A stretch of 64,000 nucleotides of DNA, from contig NZ_BJDU01000006.1 in the NCBI RefSeq assembly GCF_005405305.1, positions 62,001 through 126,000 of the forward strand, given 5' to 3'. Positions within the stretch are counted from its first letter, which is position 1, and each line of letters starts with the position of its first letter. Positions 8,896 to 18,455 of the stretch are shown here, piece by piece. The notes under the pieces are model-generated. The model was not told the origin of the DNA. It saw nothing but the letters and a program-made list of their open reading frames with translations, and searched no databases. Both the position numbers and the translations under genes were made by a program. Source of the DNA: Companilactobacillus formosensis (GTDB taxonomy: Bacteria; Bacillota; Bacilli; Lactobacillales; Lactobacillaceae).

Positions 8896-10101
8896 ATGAA
8901 GATTATGGCTATAAATGCAGGTAGTTCAACTTTGAAGTGGAAACTTTTTGAAATGCCTGAAAAAGTAACGATTGCTTCAGGTATGATCGACCGTCTGGGC
9001 AGTCCTAAAGCTATCTTTAAATTGAAGTACAACGGTAAGAAAGTTGAAGAAGAAAAAGCTATTGAATCTAATGATGTCGCCGTATTAGCAGTTCTAGATG
9101 CCTTGAAGGATATGGATATTATCCAAAGATACGAAGATATTGTAGCCTTTGGTCATCGTGTGGTTGCTGGAGGGGAAGAATTTAAAAAATCAGCCATCGT
9201 GACCGATGAAAACTTGCAAAAAATTATCGATTTGTCGGAGTATGCTCCACTGCACAATAAAATAGAAGCCTATTACATTGATGTTTTTAAGAAATTGGTC
9301 CCTAGGGCAATTCAAGTAGCTGTTTTTGATACCTCATTCTTTGTTGATATTCCTGCAATGAATTATCTTTACAGTATCGATATGGATGATTATAAAAAAT
9401 ATCATACCCGTCGTTATGGCGCTCACGGAACTAGCCATCGTTATATCGCTCAACGTTTGGATAAAATTGTCGATGGCGGTATCCAAGATAAAAATGTTAT
9501 CATCCTTCACTTAGGTAGTGGTGCTTCTATTAGTGCCATCAAACATGGTAAAGCTTTCGATATTTCGATGGGCTTCACACCACTAGCTGGTATTATGATG
9601 AGTTCTAGAAGTGGTGACATTGACTTCTCGATTTTGCCATATTTGATGAGAAAACTTGGTTTGACTGATATTAACGATATGATCGATATCTTAAATAACA
9701 AATCAGGACTATTAGGTATCTCTGGTATTTCACCGGATATGCGTGATATTGAAGCTAATGAAGATACTAATCAACGCGCCAAATTAGCTTTGGAAATGTA
9801 TCGTAATCGCATTTTGAAGTTTATTGGCTCTTATATCGCCGAAATGGGTGGAGTAGACGTCATAGCCTTTACTGCCGGAGTTGGTGAAAACTCTAGTGAA
9901 GTTCGTGAAGATATTATGAGCGGCTTGGAATTTATGGGCTTGAAGATCGACAACGAAAATAATCACGTCAGGGGCAAAGAAATTAGAATCACAACTGATG
10001 ATTCAAAGATTGCCGCCTACACGATTCCAACGAACGAAGAACTAATGATTGCGCAAGATACTTATGATTTTGCTAGATTATTAGATGGATTTAGAGCTTA
10101 A
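8896..10101 (+). CDS. ackA: Acetate kinase (first paralogue)
   Basis: This 401-residue enzyme converts acetyl phosphate and ADP to acetate and ATP in the cytoplasm. Family residues are visible: NAGSS with Asn7 and Ser10, Arg in GHRVVAGG, His in APLHN, Asp in FDTSFF, RRYGAHGTSHRY, Arg in MSSRSGD and Glu in PTNEEL. Two positions differ from the common pattern: HRVVHGG reads HRVVAGG and FDTAFH reads FDTSFF. AAGGAG precedes the ATG. The stop overlaps the convergent prenyltransferase gene by 11 bp. A second ackA is at 24203, and no phosphotransacetylase gene is in the window. Confidence 0.93.
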   Translation: MKIMAINAGSSTLKWKLFEMPEKVTIASGMIDRLGSPKAIFKLKYNGKKVEEEKAIESNDVAVLAVLDALKDMDIIQRYEDIVAFGHRVVAGGEEFKKSAIVTDENLQKIIDLSEYAPLHNKIEAYYIDVFKKLVPRAIQVAVFDTSFFVDIPAMNYLYSIDMDDYKKYHTRRYGAHGTSHRYIAQRLDKIVDGGIQDKNVIILHLGSGASISAIKHGKAFDISMGFTPLAGIMMSSRSGDIDFSILPYLMRKLGLTDINDMIDILNNKSGLLGISGISPDMRDIEANEDTNQRAKLALEMYRNRILKFIGSYIAEMGGVDVIAFTAGVGENSSEVREDIMSGLEFMGLKIDNENNHVRGKEIRITTDDSKIAAYTIPTNEELMIAQDTYDFARLLDGFRA

Positions 10102-11005
10102 AAATAATACCTAAAATAAATGTAACTGTTTGTGTCAAAGTTATCAGCAAGAGATTTTTGATGATCAATGGGAAAGTTTTCTTTTTGATGGGATTATTGC
10201 TGAAGGCTTTGGCATTTTTATATACTATTGGAATAATTAAGAAAGTTAGTAACATTAATTTCGGTAATAGGCCGAGTAAAACGGAACAGAATAATGCTAA
10301 ATAGCCTAGAACATAGAGCCATTTTAGAATGAAAATCGAATTGTTTTTACCAAGATAATAGACCAGAGTTTTTCTGCCTAATCCAATATCTTCTTTTTGA
10401 TCAGCAATATTGTTAGCTAATAAAAGATTGGAAATTGCAAAGACAGTCAAAAGCGATGATAACAAGGCATCCCCGTAGAATTTAAAGTTCAGTTCTACAA
10501 ACGGATTGTTGACGACGTTAATGTAGATAGCAATCAAATAAATTACATAGCCCATCGTAAAACCAGAGAAGAACTCTCCGAAAGGTCCACGATTAATAGG
10601 AAAAGGTCCACCAGCGTAACAAAAACCGACTGCAAATGAGAATAGGCCTAAATAAAGTAAAGGCAAGCCAGTTCGATAAACGATAAAGAGGCCAATGATA
10701 GCCGCTATAACGGTGAAAGAAAAATCAAGCCAGCCGACTAGATGGATGTTTAGATTGTGGACACCAATAACATTAGTCTTTTGGCGGAAGTCATCACCAG
10801 TGGCATTTTTGTAATCCCAGTAATTGTCATTGATGTCGACGGCCATATTGAATAAGAACATTGCAATGAAAAATAAGACCAAATCAAGAGCGTTAATTGA
10901 GTGCCAGTGATAATATGAATACAACGTCCCCATCAAGAATGGAAAGACGCTAGCCGTTTTGGCTTTGATTTCAACTAGTTCGAAAAAAACAGATGGTTTC
11001 AACAA
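10091..11005 (-). CDS. UbiA-family prenyltransferase, MenA/DmkA-like
   Basis: The 304-residue protein has about eight or nine membrane helices and both aspartate-rich motifs of the UbiA superfamily: NDNYWDYKNATGDD (about residues 58-71) and NNIADQKEDIGLGRKTL (about 213-229). It most resembles 1,4-dihydroxy-2-naphthoate prenyltransferases, which attach a polyprenyl chain to the menaquinone head group. The polyprenyl synthase gene is divergent from it across 70 bp, as in the menA/ispB or dmkA/dmkB pairs of other lactobacilli and Listeria. No gene for head-group synthesis is in the window, so the precursor may come from outside. Quinone substrate is inferred. Confidence 0.82.
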   Translation of the reverse strand: MLKPSVFFELVEIKAKTASVFPFLMGTLYSYYHWHSINALDLVLFFIAMFLFNMAVDINDNYWDYKNATGDDFRQKTNVIGVHNLNIHLVGWLDFSFTVIAAIIGLFIVYRTGLPLLYLGLFSFAVGFCYAGGPFPINRGPFGEFFSGFTMGYVIYLIAIYINVVNNPFVELNFKFYGDALLSSLLTVFAISNLLLANNIADQKEDIGLGRKTLVYYLGKNNSIFILKWLYVLGYLALFCSVLLGLLPKLMLLTFLIIPIVYKNAKAFSNNPIKKKTFPLIIKNLLLITLTQTVTFILGIIFKL

Positions 11006-11075
11006 AATCAGTCCTTTGGATTTGATAGGTTCTATTATAGAATTATTTTAGATTACAACAAAGTAATACAGGGGT

Positions 11076-12059
11076 ATGAGAAATTATATGGCGAACTCAA
11101 TTTGGAAAAGTTACCCTAAATTAGGGGAAAAATTGGATCTAACGACTGATTTCATTCACCAAGAAGTTAAGATTCAAAATCTAGATATTAGCAAAATGAT
11201 TGTCGATTTAACTTCAGGCGGGAAGATGTTACGTCCGGCATTTTTCTTGCTGTTCAGTGATTTTGGCACTACTAAAAAAACGACACAAGAATTGATTCCT
11301 TTGGCAGCTTCGATTGAGATCCTGCATGTGGCAACTTTGATTCACGATGACGTGATCGATGATTCACCATTGCGCCGCAGTCGTCCTACGATCCACACCA
11401 AATACGGGCGAAGAAATGCAATCTACGCTGGGGATTATTTATTTACGCTTTACTTTGAATTGATCTCCAAGCATTTGCAACATAACACGGATATTTTGTT
11501 AAATGCCCTGAGTATGAAGAAGATATTGGTCGGAGAGTTAGATCAGATGTTAATTAATTTCAATGTCGACGCTACTACCGATATGTATTTTAAAGAAATT
11601 TCCGGAAAAACAGCTGAATTATTCAGCCTCAGTGCCAAAATGGGCGCTATTTTCAGTGATGGCAGTCAAGAAATCGTTGAACGTTGCCAAAATATCGGTC
11701 ACGATATCGGGATGGCTTTTCAAATTATTGACGATATATTAGATTTCAGTTCGACTTCTCAAACTGGAAAGCCAGTTCATGAAGATTTGAAAAATGGTGT
11801 TTATTCACTGCCGTATATATTAGGATTAGAAGCTAAGAATCAGAAATTAATTGCCATTTTATCGAAGAATCATTTAAACGATGAAGATGATCAACTGGCA
11901 ACTCAAATAGTACTAGACGATGGTTATTTGGACCAAGCTAAGCAAATTGCTCGTAAATTTACTGATCGAGCAGTTGTAGAAATTGAAAAATTACCTAAGA
12001 GTCATAATCAAGTCATATTAAAAAATGTCGTCAAAAAGTTAATTAATCGAATTAAATAA
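11076..12059 (+). CDS. Trans-polyprenyl diphosphate synthase
   Basis: The 327-residue all-alpha enzyme shows both Asp-rich motifs of chain-elongating prenyl synthases: LIHDDVIDDSPLRR (about residues 92-105) and FQIIDDILDF (about 219-228). It also has GGKMLRP near residue 48 for diphosphate binding. It condenses isopentenyl diphosphate units to make the side chain used by the neighbouring MenA-like enzyme. The start is not settled: AGGGG sits only 1 nt before ATG 11076 and 13 nt before ATG 11088, and the sequence MANSIWKSYPKL from 11088 looks like the conserved N terminus. The gene ends at a strong terminator shared with the cyd operon. Confidence 0.87.
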   Translation: MRNYMANSIWKSYPKLGEKLDLTTDFIHQEVKIQNLDISKMIVDLTSGGKMLRPAFFLLFSDFGTTKKTTQELIPLAASIEILHVATLIHDDVIDDSPLRRSRPTIHTKYGRRNAIYAGDYLFTLYFELISKHLQHNTDILLNALSMKKILVGELDQMLINFNVDATTDMYFKEISGKTAELFSLSAKMGAIFSDGSQEIVERCQNIGHDIGMAFQIIDDILDFSSTSQTGKPVHEDLKNGVYSLPYILGLEAKNQKLIAILSKNHLNDEDDQLATQIVLDDGYLDQAKQIARKFTDRAVVEIEKLPKSHNQVILKNVVKKLINRIK

Positions 12060-12091
12060 AAAGGATATGCCGTATGGCATATCCTTTTTAT
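12057..12091. terminator. Bidirectional terminator between polyprenyl synthase and the cyd operon
   Basis: A perfect stem (AAAAAGGATATGCC with GGCATATCCTTTTT) closes a 4-nt loop (GTAT), with A and T runs on the two sides. It can end both convergent transcription units. Confidence 0.9.
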
Positions 12092-12096
12092 TATGA

Positions 12097-12106
12097 CGTT
12101 ATAACG
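12097..12106. repeat. CGTTATAACG palindrome, copy 1
   Basis: An exact copy of a 10-bp palindrome that occurs six times in this window. Here it lies between the terminator and the end of cydC and is followed by two further partial units (CTTATAACGCTTATA). Confidence 0.6.
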
Positions 12107-12116
12107 CTTATAACGC

Positions 12117-13856
12117 TTATAGCCCTTGATCCATTTGATAGAGCTCTTTGAAGTGTTCATTTGATTGGTAAAGCTCTTTAGGAGCGCCTTGCATTTCAAT
12201 TTCTTCATTGTTCATAAAGACTACTTTATCAACGTGGTTAACCCCTTGTAAGTGATGAGTTACCCAAATAATAGTTTTGTCCTTTAAGACAGAGAAGAAA
12301 GTCTCTAATAGATCGTTTTCTGTGATAGGGTCGAGTCCTACTGTAGGTTCATCTAGTAAAACGATAGGAGCATCTTGCAGCAGAATTCTAGCTAGGGCAA
12401 TTCTTTCTTGTTCACCACCAGAGAATCTGGAGCCATTTTCACCAACTAAAGTGTTATATTTGTCAGGCAATGATTCTACTAAATCTTTTAAACCAACACG
12501 TTCCAAGGCTTGTTTGACTTCGATATCAGATTTACCTTCATTACCTAATCTGACGTTATTCATCAACGTAGTATTGAAAAGAAACGGTTTTTGATTCAAG
12601 ACGGAGAAAAGTTTTTGGCGATGCTCTTGGACTTGAGCGATATCGTAATCGTTAATTTTAATCTGTCCAGCGGTTGGAGTAAAATCTCCTAAAATCAATT
12701 GTAAAATGGTTGTTTTACCGATACCACTTGGACCCAGTAAAGCTAATTTTTCTCCTTTTTGAATAGTTTGCGAGAAATTCTTAATTAAAACTGGTGAATC
12801 AGTATCGTATTCAAAAGATACATTATTTAAAGTTAGAGTCTCAAAGTCTTTTGGCGCTAAATCAACTTGAGTAGGTAGATTAGTTTTAACTGGTTGGATG
12901 GTGTTCAAACGTTGGATTGAATCCTTATAAAGTGGCCATTCCTCAAATCCTTGACTAACAGGGATAATAGCATCTGAAAGTGGAAAGATAGCTAAAACTA
13001 CCGCAGAAACGAAGTTAGCTTGTTCTTGGCCATTAGTCATAGTTAAGTTGGTAAAAATCAAGAAGCAGATTGCTAGAGCAGCGAAAATCAATTGCAAGCC
13101 GAAATCACGATTGCGACGAAAGGCTTTTGATTTTAATTTCGATTGGTCGAGATTGCGAATATTCTCGGAAGTTAAATTTCTAAAATCATTTTTACGACCA
13201 GAAATAACCCAATCATCGACACCCAAAATATTATCGGTCAATTGAATGTAGAGGTCGCTTTTGACTTCTTTTTGATAAGCTCGACGAGCACTTTCGATGG
13301 AAACGGAAAATAGAGGTACTAAGAAGACTTCAACAAAGAGCAATAGGAAGACAAAGAATCCGAAAGCTGGGTTGAAAATTCCTAAAGCAAGGGAACCGAT
13401 AATGGTCAACAAATAACCGATAACAGCTGGAAAAATAGTTCTTAAGTAGAGGTTTTGTAAGTGGGAGATATCTTCTGACAGTAAGCCCATGATGTCCCCA
13501 GTTTTGTGGTGTTCAGTAAAAAATGATGCATCGCTTTCTAGTGTTTTGTACAAACGAGTTCTCAAATCTGATGTGACGCGCAAAACCCAATTGTGGCTCT
13601 TTAATCGTTCTACATACTTGAAGACTGGACGGCCAATACCAAAAGCTCTCGTCAAAAGGATTGGCACGTAAATCAACAGAATATTGACCGGATGCGTGGC
13701 GGCTTTGTCGATTGTATAGCCAGAAGTAAACATCAAAGCACCAGCACAAAATGAGGTTAATAAGCCTAGTGTCAAAGCAGTGATCAACAGACCTTTATAT
13801 TGTTTGATATATGGTTTGACCCAAGTATCGTGTTTGAATGTTTTGAAAAAGTTCAA
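12117..13856 (-). CDS. cydC: Thiol reductant ABC exporter, second subunit (CydC)
   Basis: This 579-residue half-transporter has six N-terminal membrane helices, then an ATPase with Walker A GPSGIGKTT (about residue 373), signature FSGGEQERIALARILL and Walker B IVLLDEPTVGLD. With CydD it exports cysteine/glutathione-type thiols or heme-related reductant needed for cytochrome bd assembly. The start is TTG at 13856, inside TTGA that overlaps the cydD stop, with GAGGTG upstream, so translation is coupled. Naming follows the E. coli convention; Bacillus literature swaps C and D. It is the last gene of cydABDC. Confidence 0.9.
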   Translation of the reverse strand: MNFFKTFKHDTWVKPYIKQYKGLLITALTLGLLTSFCAGALMFTSGYTIDKAATHPVNILLIYVPILLTRAFGIGRPVFKYVERLKSHNWVLRVTSDLRTRLYKTLESDASFFTEHHKTGDIMGLLSEDISHLQNLYLRTIFPAVIGYLLTIIGSLALGIFNPAFGFFVFLLLFVEVFLVPLFSVSIESARRAYQKEVKSDLYIQLTDNILGVDDWVISGRKNDFRNLTSENIRNLDQSKLKSKAFRRNRDFGLQLIFAALAICFLIFTNLTMTNGQEQANFVSAVVLAIFPLSDAIIPVSQGFEEWPLYKDSIQRLNTIQPVKTNLPTQVDLAPKDFETLTLNNVSFEYDTDSPVLIKNFSQTIQKGEKLALLGPSGIGKTTILQLILGDFTPTAGQIKINDYDIAQVQEHRQKLFSVLNQKPFLFNTTLMNNVRLGNEGKSDIEVKQALERVGLKDLVESLPDKYNTLVGENGSRFSGGEQERIALARILLQDAPIVLLDEPTVGLDPITENDLLETFFSVLKDKTIIWVTHHLQGVNHVDKVVFMNNEEIEMQGAPKELYQSNEHFKELYQMDQGL

Positions 13857-15586
13857 AGTCGATCACCTCGCATATTCTTGATTAATTTTGTGAAGGCACC
13901 GTTATGGTTGTGAAGTTGTTCTGGCGTGCCTTGTTCAACAATGGTGCCGTTATCCATAACGATGACATAATCCATTTCTTTGATCCAATGCAATCTGTGA
14001 GTCGCAAAAATAACTAAATGATTTTGAAATAATTTTTCCATTGGTTTTTTCAGAGCGTATTCAGTTTCAATATCCAAATGAGCTGTTGGTTCATCAAAAA
14101 TCAAAACGTGACGGTCATCAGCTAAGAAAGCCCGAGCTAACATGATACGTTGTTGCTGACCACCAGAAATTCCACGACCACCTTCACCGATTTTAGTTTG
14201 ATAACCGTCAGTTAAAGTATCGATGAACTCTTGTAAGCCAGCTTGGTCAGCCGCATGTTTAATTTCAGCCATCGAAGCTTTAGGACGATAAAAGGCGATA
14301 TTTTCGGCAATCGAACCAGCAAATAAATAAGGCGATTGTGGTAAGAAAGTAAGTTTCGTTTGCCAATTTTCTTGTTTAAAGTTAGGGATTTTTTGTTGAT
14401 TGATTTGAATGTCGGCTTGATCAGGAACTAAGAAACCACCAATAGTTCTAATTAAAGTTGTTTTACCAGAACCGGATTTACCAATGACACCAATTTTTTG
14501 ATAGCCGTGTAATTTTAAGTTATCAATATCGAGGCTGACTGCATCGTCACCGACACCTTGATAAGTGAACTGTAAATTATTGATTGAAATGGTGGAATCT
14601 TTATCCCAAGTGAAATCCTTTAATTGATTGGCTTCTTTAGTGTCTGGACGTTCTAAAATTTCAAAAATAGAATTCAAGGCGTTTTTACCATTTAAGGTAG
14701 CGTGATAGTCGTTAGAGAAATCTCGCAAAGGTAAAAAGTATTCTGGAGCCAAAATCAAAGTAACTAAGGCAGGGAAGAGCGGAAAACTGTTGTTAATGAG
14801 CCCTAAACCTAGGAAGACGGCCAGAATTGCAATTCCTAGTGTAGTTAACCAGTCGAGTGCAAAAGTCGATAAGATGGCAATCCTGAGCGTATTCATCGTT
14901 CTTCTACGATACTCATCACTGACCGTATAGATATTTTTAGCATAGCGCTTACTTAGACCTAACATTTTTAACGTTGGTAGACCACGTAAGGCATCTAAGA
15001 AGTGATTAGAAAGAATTGTATATTGCTTGTATTGAGCATCTGCCTTGGCCTGAGCAGCGAGACCTAAGATGATCATAAATAAAATAACTAGTGGCACGAT
15101 AATGGTCAAAGTTATTCCGGAAGCAATATTTTGTGTATAAATGTAAATCAATAATACCGGCGGAATGATCGACATGTTCATCAATTTGGTAAAAATCAAT
15201 TTGAAGTAGTTTTCGACTAAATCGATACCGTCTAGAGAAGAAGTGACCAAATTACCGGTTCCTTCCTCAGAAATCATCTCAGGGCCAGCATTATAAACTT
15301 TGTCTAATAAGCGTCCACGAATATCTTCAGACGTTTTACTAGCAAATTTTTCGACGATTTTAGTATTAATTAAATTGAATAAATGTCGTAAGACAAAAGA
15401 CGCCGCAAATAAGAGCATCGGATTGATGATTGATTGTAGTGGTTTTTGTTCCCACGAATTTACAAGTGCTTCTGCTAAATACTTACCTTGAAATAAAACA
15501 ACAAATGCTTGCAAGAGAGTTAATCCTGCAAGCATTAGAAGAAGTTTTTTTGTTCCAGGTAAGCGAAATAAACGCTTATCTATCAT
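13853..15586 (-). CDS. cydD: Thiol reductant ABC exporter, first subunit (CydD)
   Basis: This 577-residue half-transporter has six membrane helices, Walker A GKSGSGKTT, signature ISGGQQQRIMLARAF and Walker B VLIFDEPTAHLD. The frame extends upstream into cydB, but the proper start is ATG at 15586 (MIDKRLFRLPGTKK), which overlaps the cydB stop in TAATG. It forms a heterodimer with CydC and is needed to assemble the bd oxidase rather than for catalysis. Overlapping stops and starts along cydA-cydB-cydD-cydC point to one coupled operon. Confidence 0.9.
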   Translation of the reverse strand: MIDKRLFRLPGTKKLLLMLAGLTLLQAFVVLFQGKYLAEALVNSWEQKPLQSIINPMLLFAASFVLRHLFNLINTKIVEKFASKTSEDIRGRLLDKVYNAGPEMISEEGTGNLVTSSLDGIDLVENYFKLIFTKLMNMSIIPPVLLIYIYTQNIASGITLTIIVPLVILFMIILGLAAQAKADAQYKQYTILSNHFLDALRGLPTLKMLGLSKRYAKNIYTVSDEYRRRTMNTLRIAILSTFALDWLTTLGIAILAVFLGLGLINNSFPLFPALVTLILAPEYFLPLRDFSNDYHATLNGKNALNSIFEILERPDTKEANQLKDFTWDKDSTISINNLQFTYQGVGDDAVSLDIDNLKLHGYQKIGVIGKSGSGKTTLIRTIGGFLVPDQADIQINQQKIPNFKQENWQTKLTFLPQSPYLFAGSIAENIAFYRPKASMAEIKHAADQAGLQEFIDTLTDGYQTKIGEGGRGISGGQQQRIMLARAFLADDRHVLIFDEPTAHLDIETEYALKKPMEKLFQNHLVIFATHRLHWIKEMDYVIVMDNGTIVEQGTPEQLHNHNGAFTKLIKNMRGDRL

Positions 15587-16599
15587 TAGTATTTCACCGT
15601 ATTCTCTCTTGGATTTATTCTCTTTGTGAATAGAGAGTATGACCAAATGAAGTAAATAGCTACGATTGGTACCAAGATACATGCGACAATCGTCATAATC
15701 GTCAAAGTATATGGTGAATTAGCAGCATCTTTGATCAAAATACTGTGTGCTGGGTTAGTAGCAATCATGACACGTGGGAATAGTCCGTTGAACAATAAAA
15801 CGATGACCATACTTAGTGCTAAACCACTACCAGCAAAGCTCCATCCCTCTCTGTTCTTTAGGACTCCATAGTAACCTAATAAGGAGAACAAAACAATTAG
15901 CAGAGTGATGATGAGAGATGAGAAGAATCTCTTAGTAAAGAAGTCAGTTTGCAAGAATACTAAAACAGCAAAGACCACTTCACCAAGGAACAAAATAGGA
16001 TAAAGGATTTGATTCAATTTGCGAGCACGATCACGCATTGGTCCTTCAATTCTTAAGCGAATAAAGTTCAAACCATGGACTAATGAAAGTAAAACTCCGG
16101 CAACTCCTCCGACAATTGATAGTAAGTTAACAACGTCAAAGAAAGTAGGGAAAGCATTACCTGAAGCATCCATTGGGACACCTTGAACCATACTCAAGAG
16201 AATCATACAAAGGAAAAACGGTGGGATGATACTACCAGCAAAAAATGCCCACATCCAAAGATTTTTACCGGTTCTAGTTTCAGCATGCTTGTGGAATTCA
16301 AAAGAAACTCCACGAAGGATTAAACCAACCAAAACTAACAAGAACAAAATGTAATAACCAGAGAACAATGATGCGTACCACATTGGCAAGGAAGCAAACA
16401 TTGCACCACCGGCTGTAACAAGCCATGTTTCATTACCGTCCCAGTGAGGGCCGATTGTAGACATAATGGCAGTTCTTTCTGCATCGTCTTTAGCGAGAAA
16501 TCTGGTTGCCATTCCGACACCAAAGTCGAAACCTTCAAGAAATAGGAAGATGGCAAAAAGAAGTCCAATTAAAATAAACCACAATGTACTGAGTGTCAT
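15586..16599 (-). CDS. cydB: Cytochrome bd ubiquinol/menaquinol oxidase subunit II
   Basis: The 337-residue integral membrane protein has about eight or nine helices and the CydB hallmarks near its N terminus: LFLEGFDFGVGMATRFL and GPHWDGNETWLVTAGGAMFASLP. It pairs with CydA to form the oxidase that reduces O2 with electrons from quinol. The ATG overlaps the cydA stop by 4 nt (ATGA) and is preceded by AAGGAGG inside the end of cydA, showing tight coupling. Length fits the family. Confidence 0.94.
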   Translation of the reverse strand: MTLSTLWFILIGLLFAIFLFLEGFDFGVGMATRFLAKDDAERTAIMSTIGPHWDGNETWLVTAGGAMFASLPMWYASLFSGYYILFLLVLVGLILRGVSFEFHKHAETRTGKNLWMWAFFAGSIIPPFFLCMILLSMVQGVPMDASGNAFPTFFDVVNLLSIVGGVAGVLLSLVHGLNFIRLRIEGPMRDRARKLNQILYPILFLGEVVFAVLVFLQTDFFTKRFFSSLIITLLIVLFSLLGYYGVLKNREGWSFAGSGLALSMVIVLLFNGLFPRVMIATNPAHSILIKDAANSPYTLTIMTIVACILVPIVAIYFIWSYSLFTKRINPRENTVKY

Positions 16600-18038
16600 T
16601 GTCCGAAGGCCTCCTTTGCAAATGGATCGACGTTTTGTTTGGAGTCAGCTTCTTCAAAGTATGGACCGTGATGAAGTGTTTGTCTGCAGTACCAAACCAT
16701 AACGCCACCCAATAGAGTAAAGAGCAAGAAGTAAATAATGTTACTGAATAGTAGACTAGCGACTGTTGAAGTAGGTGAAACGGCTTGAGCAATCGTAAAT
16801 AGCCCGTAAACAATCCAAGGATAGCGACCAAATTCAGTAATGAACCAGCCGGCAGAATTACCGATAAATGGAAGCCAAATACTGATACCTAAAACAACTA
16901 GCATCCACTTGTGACTTTCGATAGTGTCTTTCTTCTTTCTGGAGAAGATCAAGCCAACCAAAGCAATCAACATAACCAAAGCGTCGATTCCAGTCATCAC
17001 TCTAAAGCTCCAGAATAAAGTCTTAGGTGGAACGTAGTAATTCATATCTTTTCCAAATTTTTTATCATATGTAGCGTGTAATTCTTTATTGATGGTATTC
17101 ATACCTTTAACTGAACCACTAAGTTTGTGGTATGCCAAAATACTTAGAACACCAGGAACTTCAATCTTACCGCTAGCCTTGTGGTCTTTGGCATTGATTA
17201 ATTCAACGATTGTCCAAGGAGCAGGGTCTTTAGTATCCTCATAAATACCTTCAGTTGCGGCAAATTTCATAGGTTGATCTTTGATAATTTGTTGTGTCTG
17301 CAAATCTCCGGCACCAGCTGAAGCAATTGCGAAAATCAAACTTGCCCAAAGTCCGAAACGTAGGGAAGTTTTGAAGAAATGATTTTCATTTTTCTTTTTA
17401 CGTAACAAACCCCAAGCACTCATACCAGCAATAACCACGGCAGCAGTCATAAAGGCAGCCAAGATAACGTGTGGGAAGACTTTCCACAATTGAGGGTTAG
17501 CGACAACAGCACCAAAGTCAGTCAATTGAATTCTTCCAGTTGTATTGTTGATTTTGAAACCTGTAGGATGTTGCATGAAACTATTGGCAGCTAAAATCCA
17601 AATAGCGGAAAGCATCGTACCAATTGAAGTCATCCAAATCATAAAGGCATGGACACCCGGTTTGAAACGATCCCAAGTGAACATCCAAATTCCGATAAAG
17701 ACGGATTCAATGAAGAATGCTAATAAAGCTTCAATAGCAAGTGGAGCACCGAATACATCACCCATGAAACGTGAGTATTCAGACCAATTCATACCGAATT
17801 GGAATTCTTGAATAATACCTGTAACGATACCAACAGCAAAACTCAAAAGGAAAATTTTTCCCCAGAATTTAGCCATATCTAGGTAAACTTTGTCTTTTTT
17901 AACGGCGTAAATAGTTTCCATGATAGCGACTAAAAATCCCATTCCGATTGAAAATGGAACAAAGAAGAAATGGAAGACGGTCGTCATTGCAAATTGGAAA
18001 CGTGCCAAAGAGACAATACTTAAACCAACACCAAGCAT
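16596..18038 (-). CDS. cydA: Cytochrome bd oxidase subunit I
   Basis: The 480-residue subunit carries the heme sites. I place the start at ATG 18038 (MLGVGLSIVSLARFQFAMTT) because AAGGAGG lies 9 nt upstream; the frame's N-terminal extension is not used. His23 in VFHFFFVPF is the likely heme ligand, and GRYPWIVYG and the quinol-binding loop region are present. The protein is of the short-Q-loop type common in Firmicutes. Lactobacilli usually lack heme synthesis, so activity probably depends on imported heme (family knowledge). A 417-bp intergenic region with regulator-like half-sites lies upstream. Confidence 0.94.
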   Translation of the reverse strand: MLGVGLSIVSLARFQFAMTTVFHFFFVPFSIGMGFLVAIMETIYAVKKDKVYLDMAKFWGKIFLLSFAVGIVTGIIQEFQFGMNWSEYSRFMGDVFGAPLAIEALLAFFIESVFIGIWMFTWDRFKPGVHAFMIWMTSIGTMLSAIWILAANSFMQHPTGFKINNTTGRIQLTDFGAVVANPQLWKVFPHVILAAFMTAAVVIAGMSAWGLLRKKKNENHFFKTSLRFGLWASLIFAIASAGAGDLQTQQIIKDQPMKFAATEGIYEDTKDPAPWTIVELINAKDHKASGKIEVPGVLSILAYHKLSGSVKGMNTINKELHATYDKKFGKDMNYYVPPKTLFWSFRVMTGIDALVMLIALVGLIFSRKKKDTIESHKWMLVVLGISIWLPFIGNSAGWFITEFGRYPWIVYGLFTIAQAVSPTSTVASLLFSNIIYFLLFTLLGGVMVWYCRQTLHHGPYFEEADSKQNVDPFAKEAFGQ

Positions 18039-18455
18039 GGTCAATAACCTCCTTAAAAACATAAATTTAAACCCAATATATGAATTTATCATATGATTAA
18101 TTACTTGCTTAATCAATTAATTTGACTTAAAAAAGCGGTCACAACCTTGATATAACTGAATTGCATAAGGTTTCACAAAATAAAAAATATTATGAATAAC
18201 AATTAATTAATCATCAATACATAAAATGATAATTCTATATTACCTATACCTAAAATATACCGCTTTCAAAATTATCTGCCTGTCAGATTTGAAAAAGAAA
18301 ATTTACAAAAGGTAAGTGTTATCTTTAATTTAGGAACAATTTATTTATAACGTCGTTATAAGCACAAAAATTAACGATTAGAAATGGATTGGATGGTCAT
18401 TTTATCCCGAATCGAATATAAATAGACTAAGCAATGTGAAAGTGAGCGATAAAAA
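18039..18455. promoter_or_regulatory. Divergent regulatory region between cydA and the XRE gene
   Basis: This 417-bp AT-rich gap has no gene. On the minus strand a cydA promoter candidate reads TTGTGA-17-TTATAT (about 18150-18178). Two TTGTGA motifs lie here (about 18173-18178 and 18138-18143); TTGTGA is the half-site of the redox repressor Rex, but the second halves are poor. A 17-bp palindrome TTATAACGTCGTTATAA sits at 18345-18361, nearer the XRE gene, and is a good operator candidate. Rex control and the role of the palindrome are inferences. Confidence 0.5.

Noticed and set aside
15586-15682. N-terminal extension of CydD upstream of ATG 15586
   Set aside because: It would overlap cydB by nearly 100 bp; the ATG overlapping the cydB stop gives the normal CydD start.
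18039-18116. 26-residue extension of CydA
   Set aside because: The AAGGAGG site is 9 nt before ATG 18038, and the conserved CydA start (LSIVSLARFQF) follows directly.
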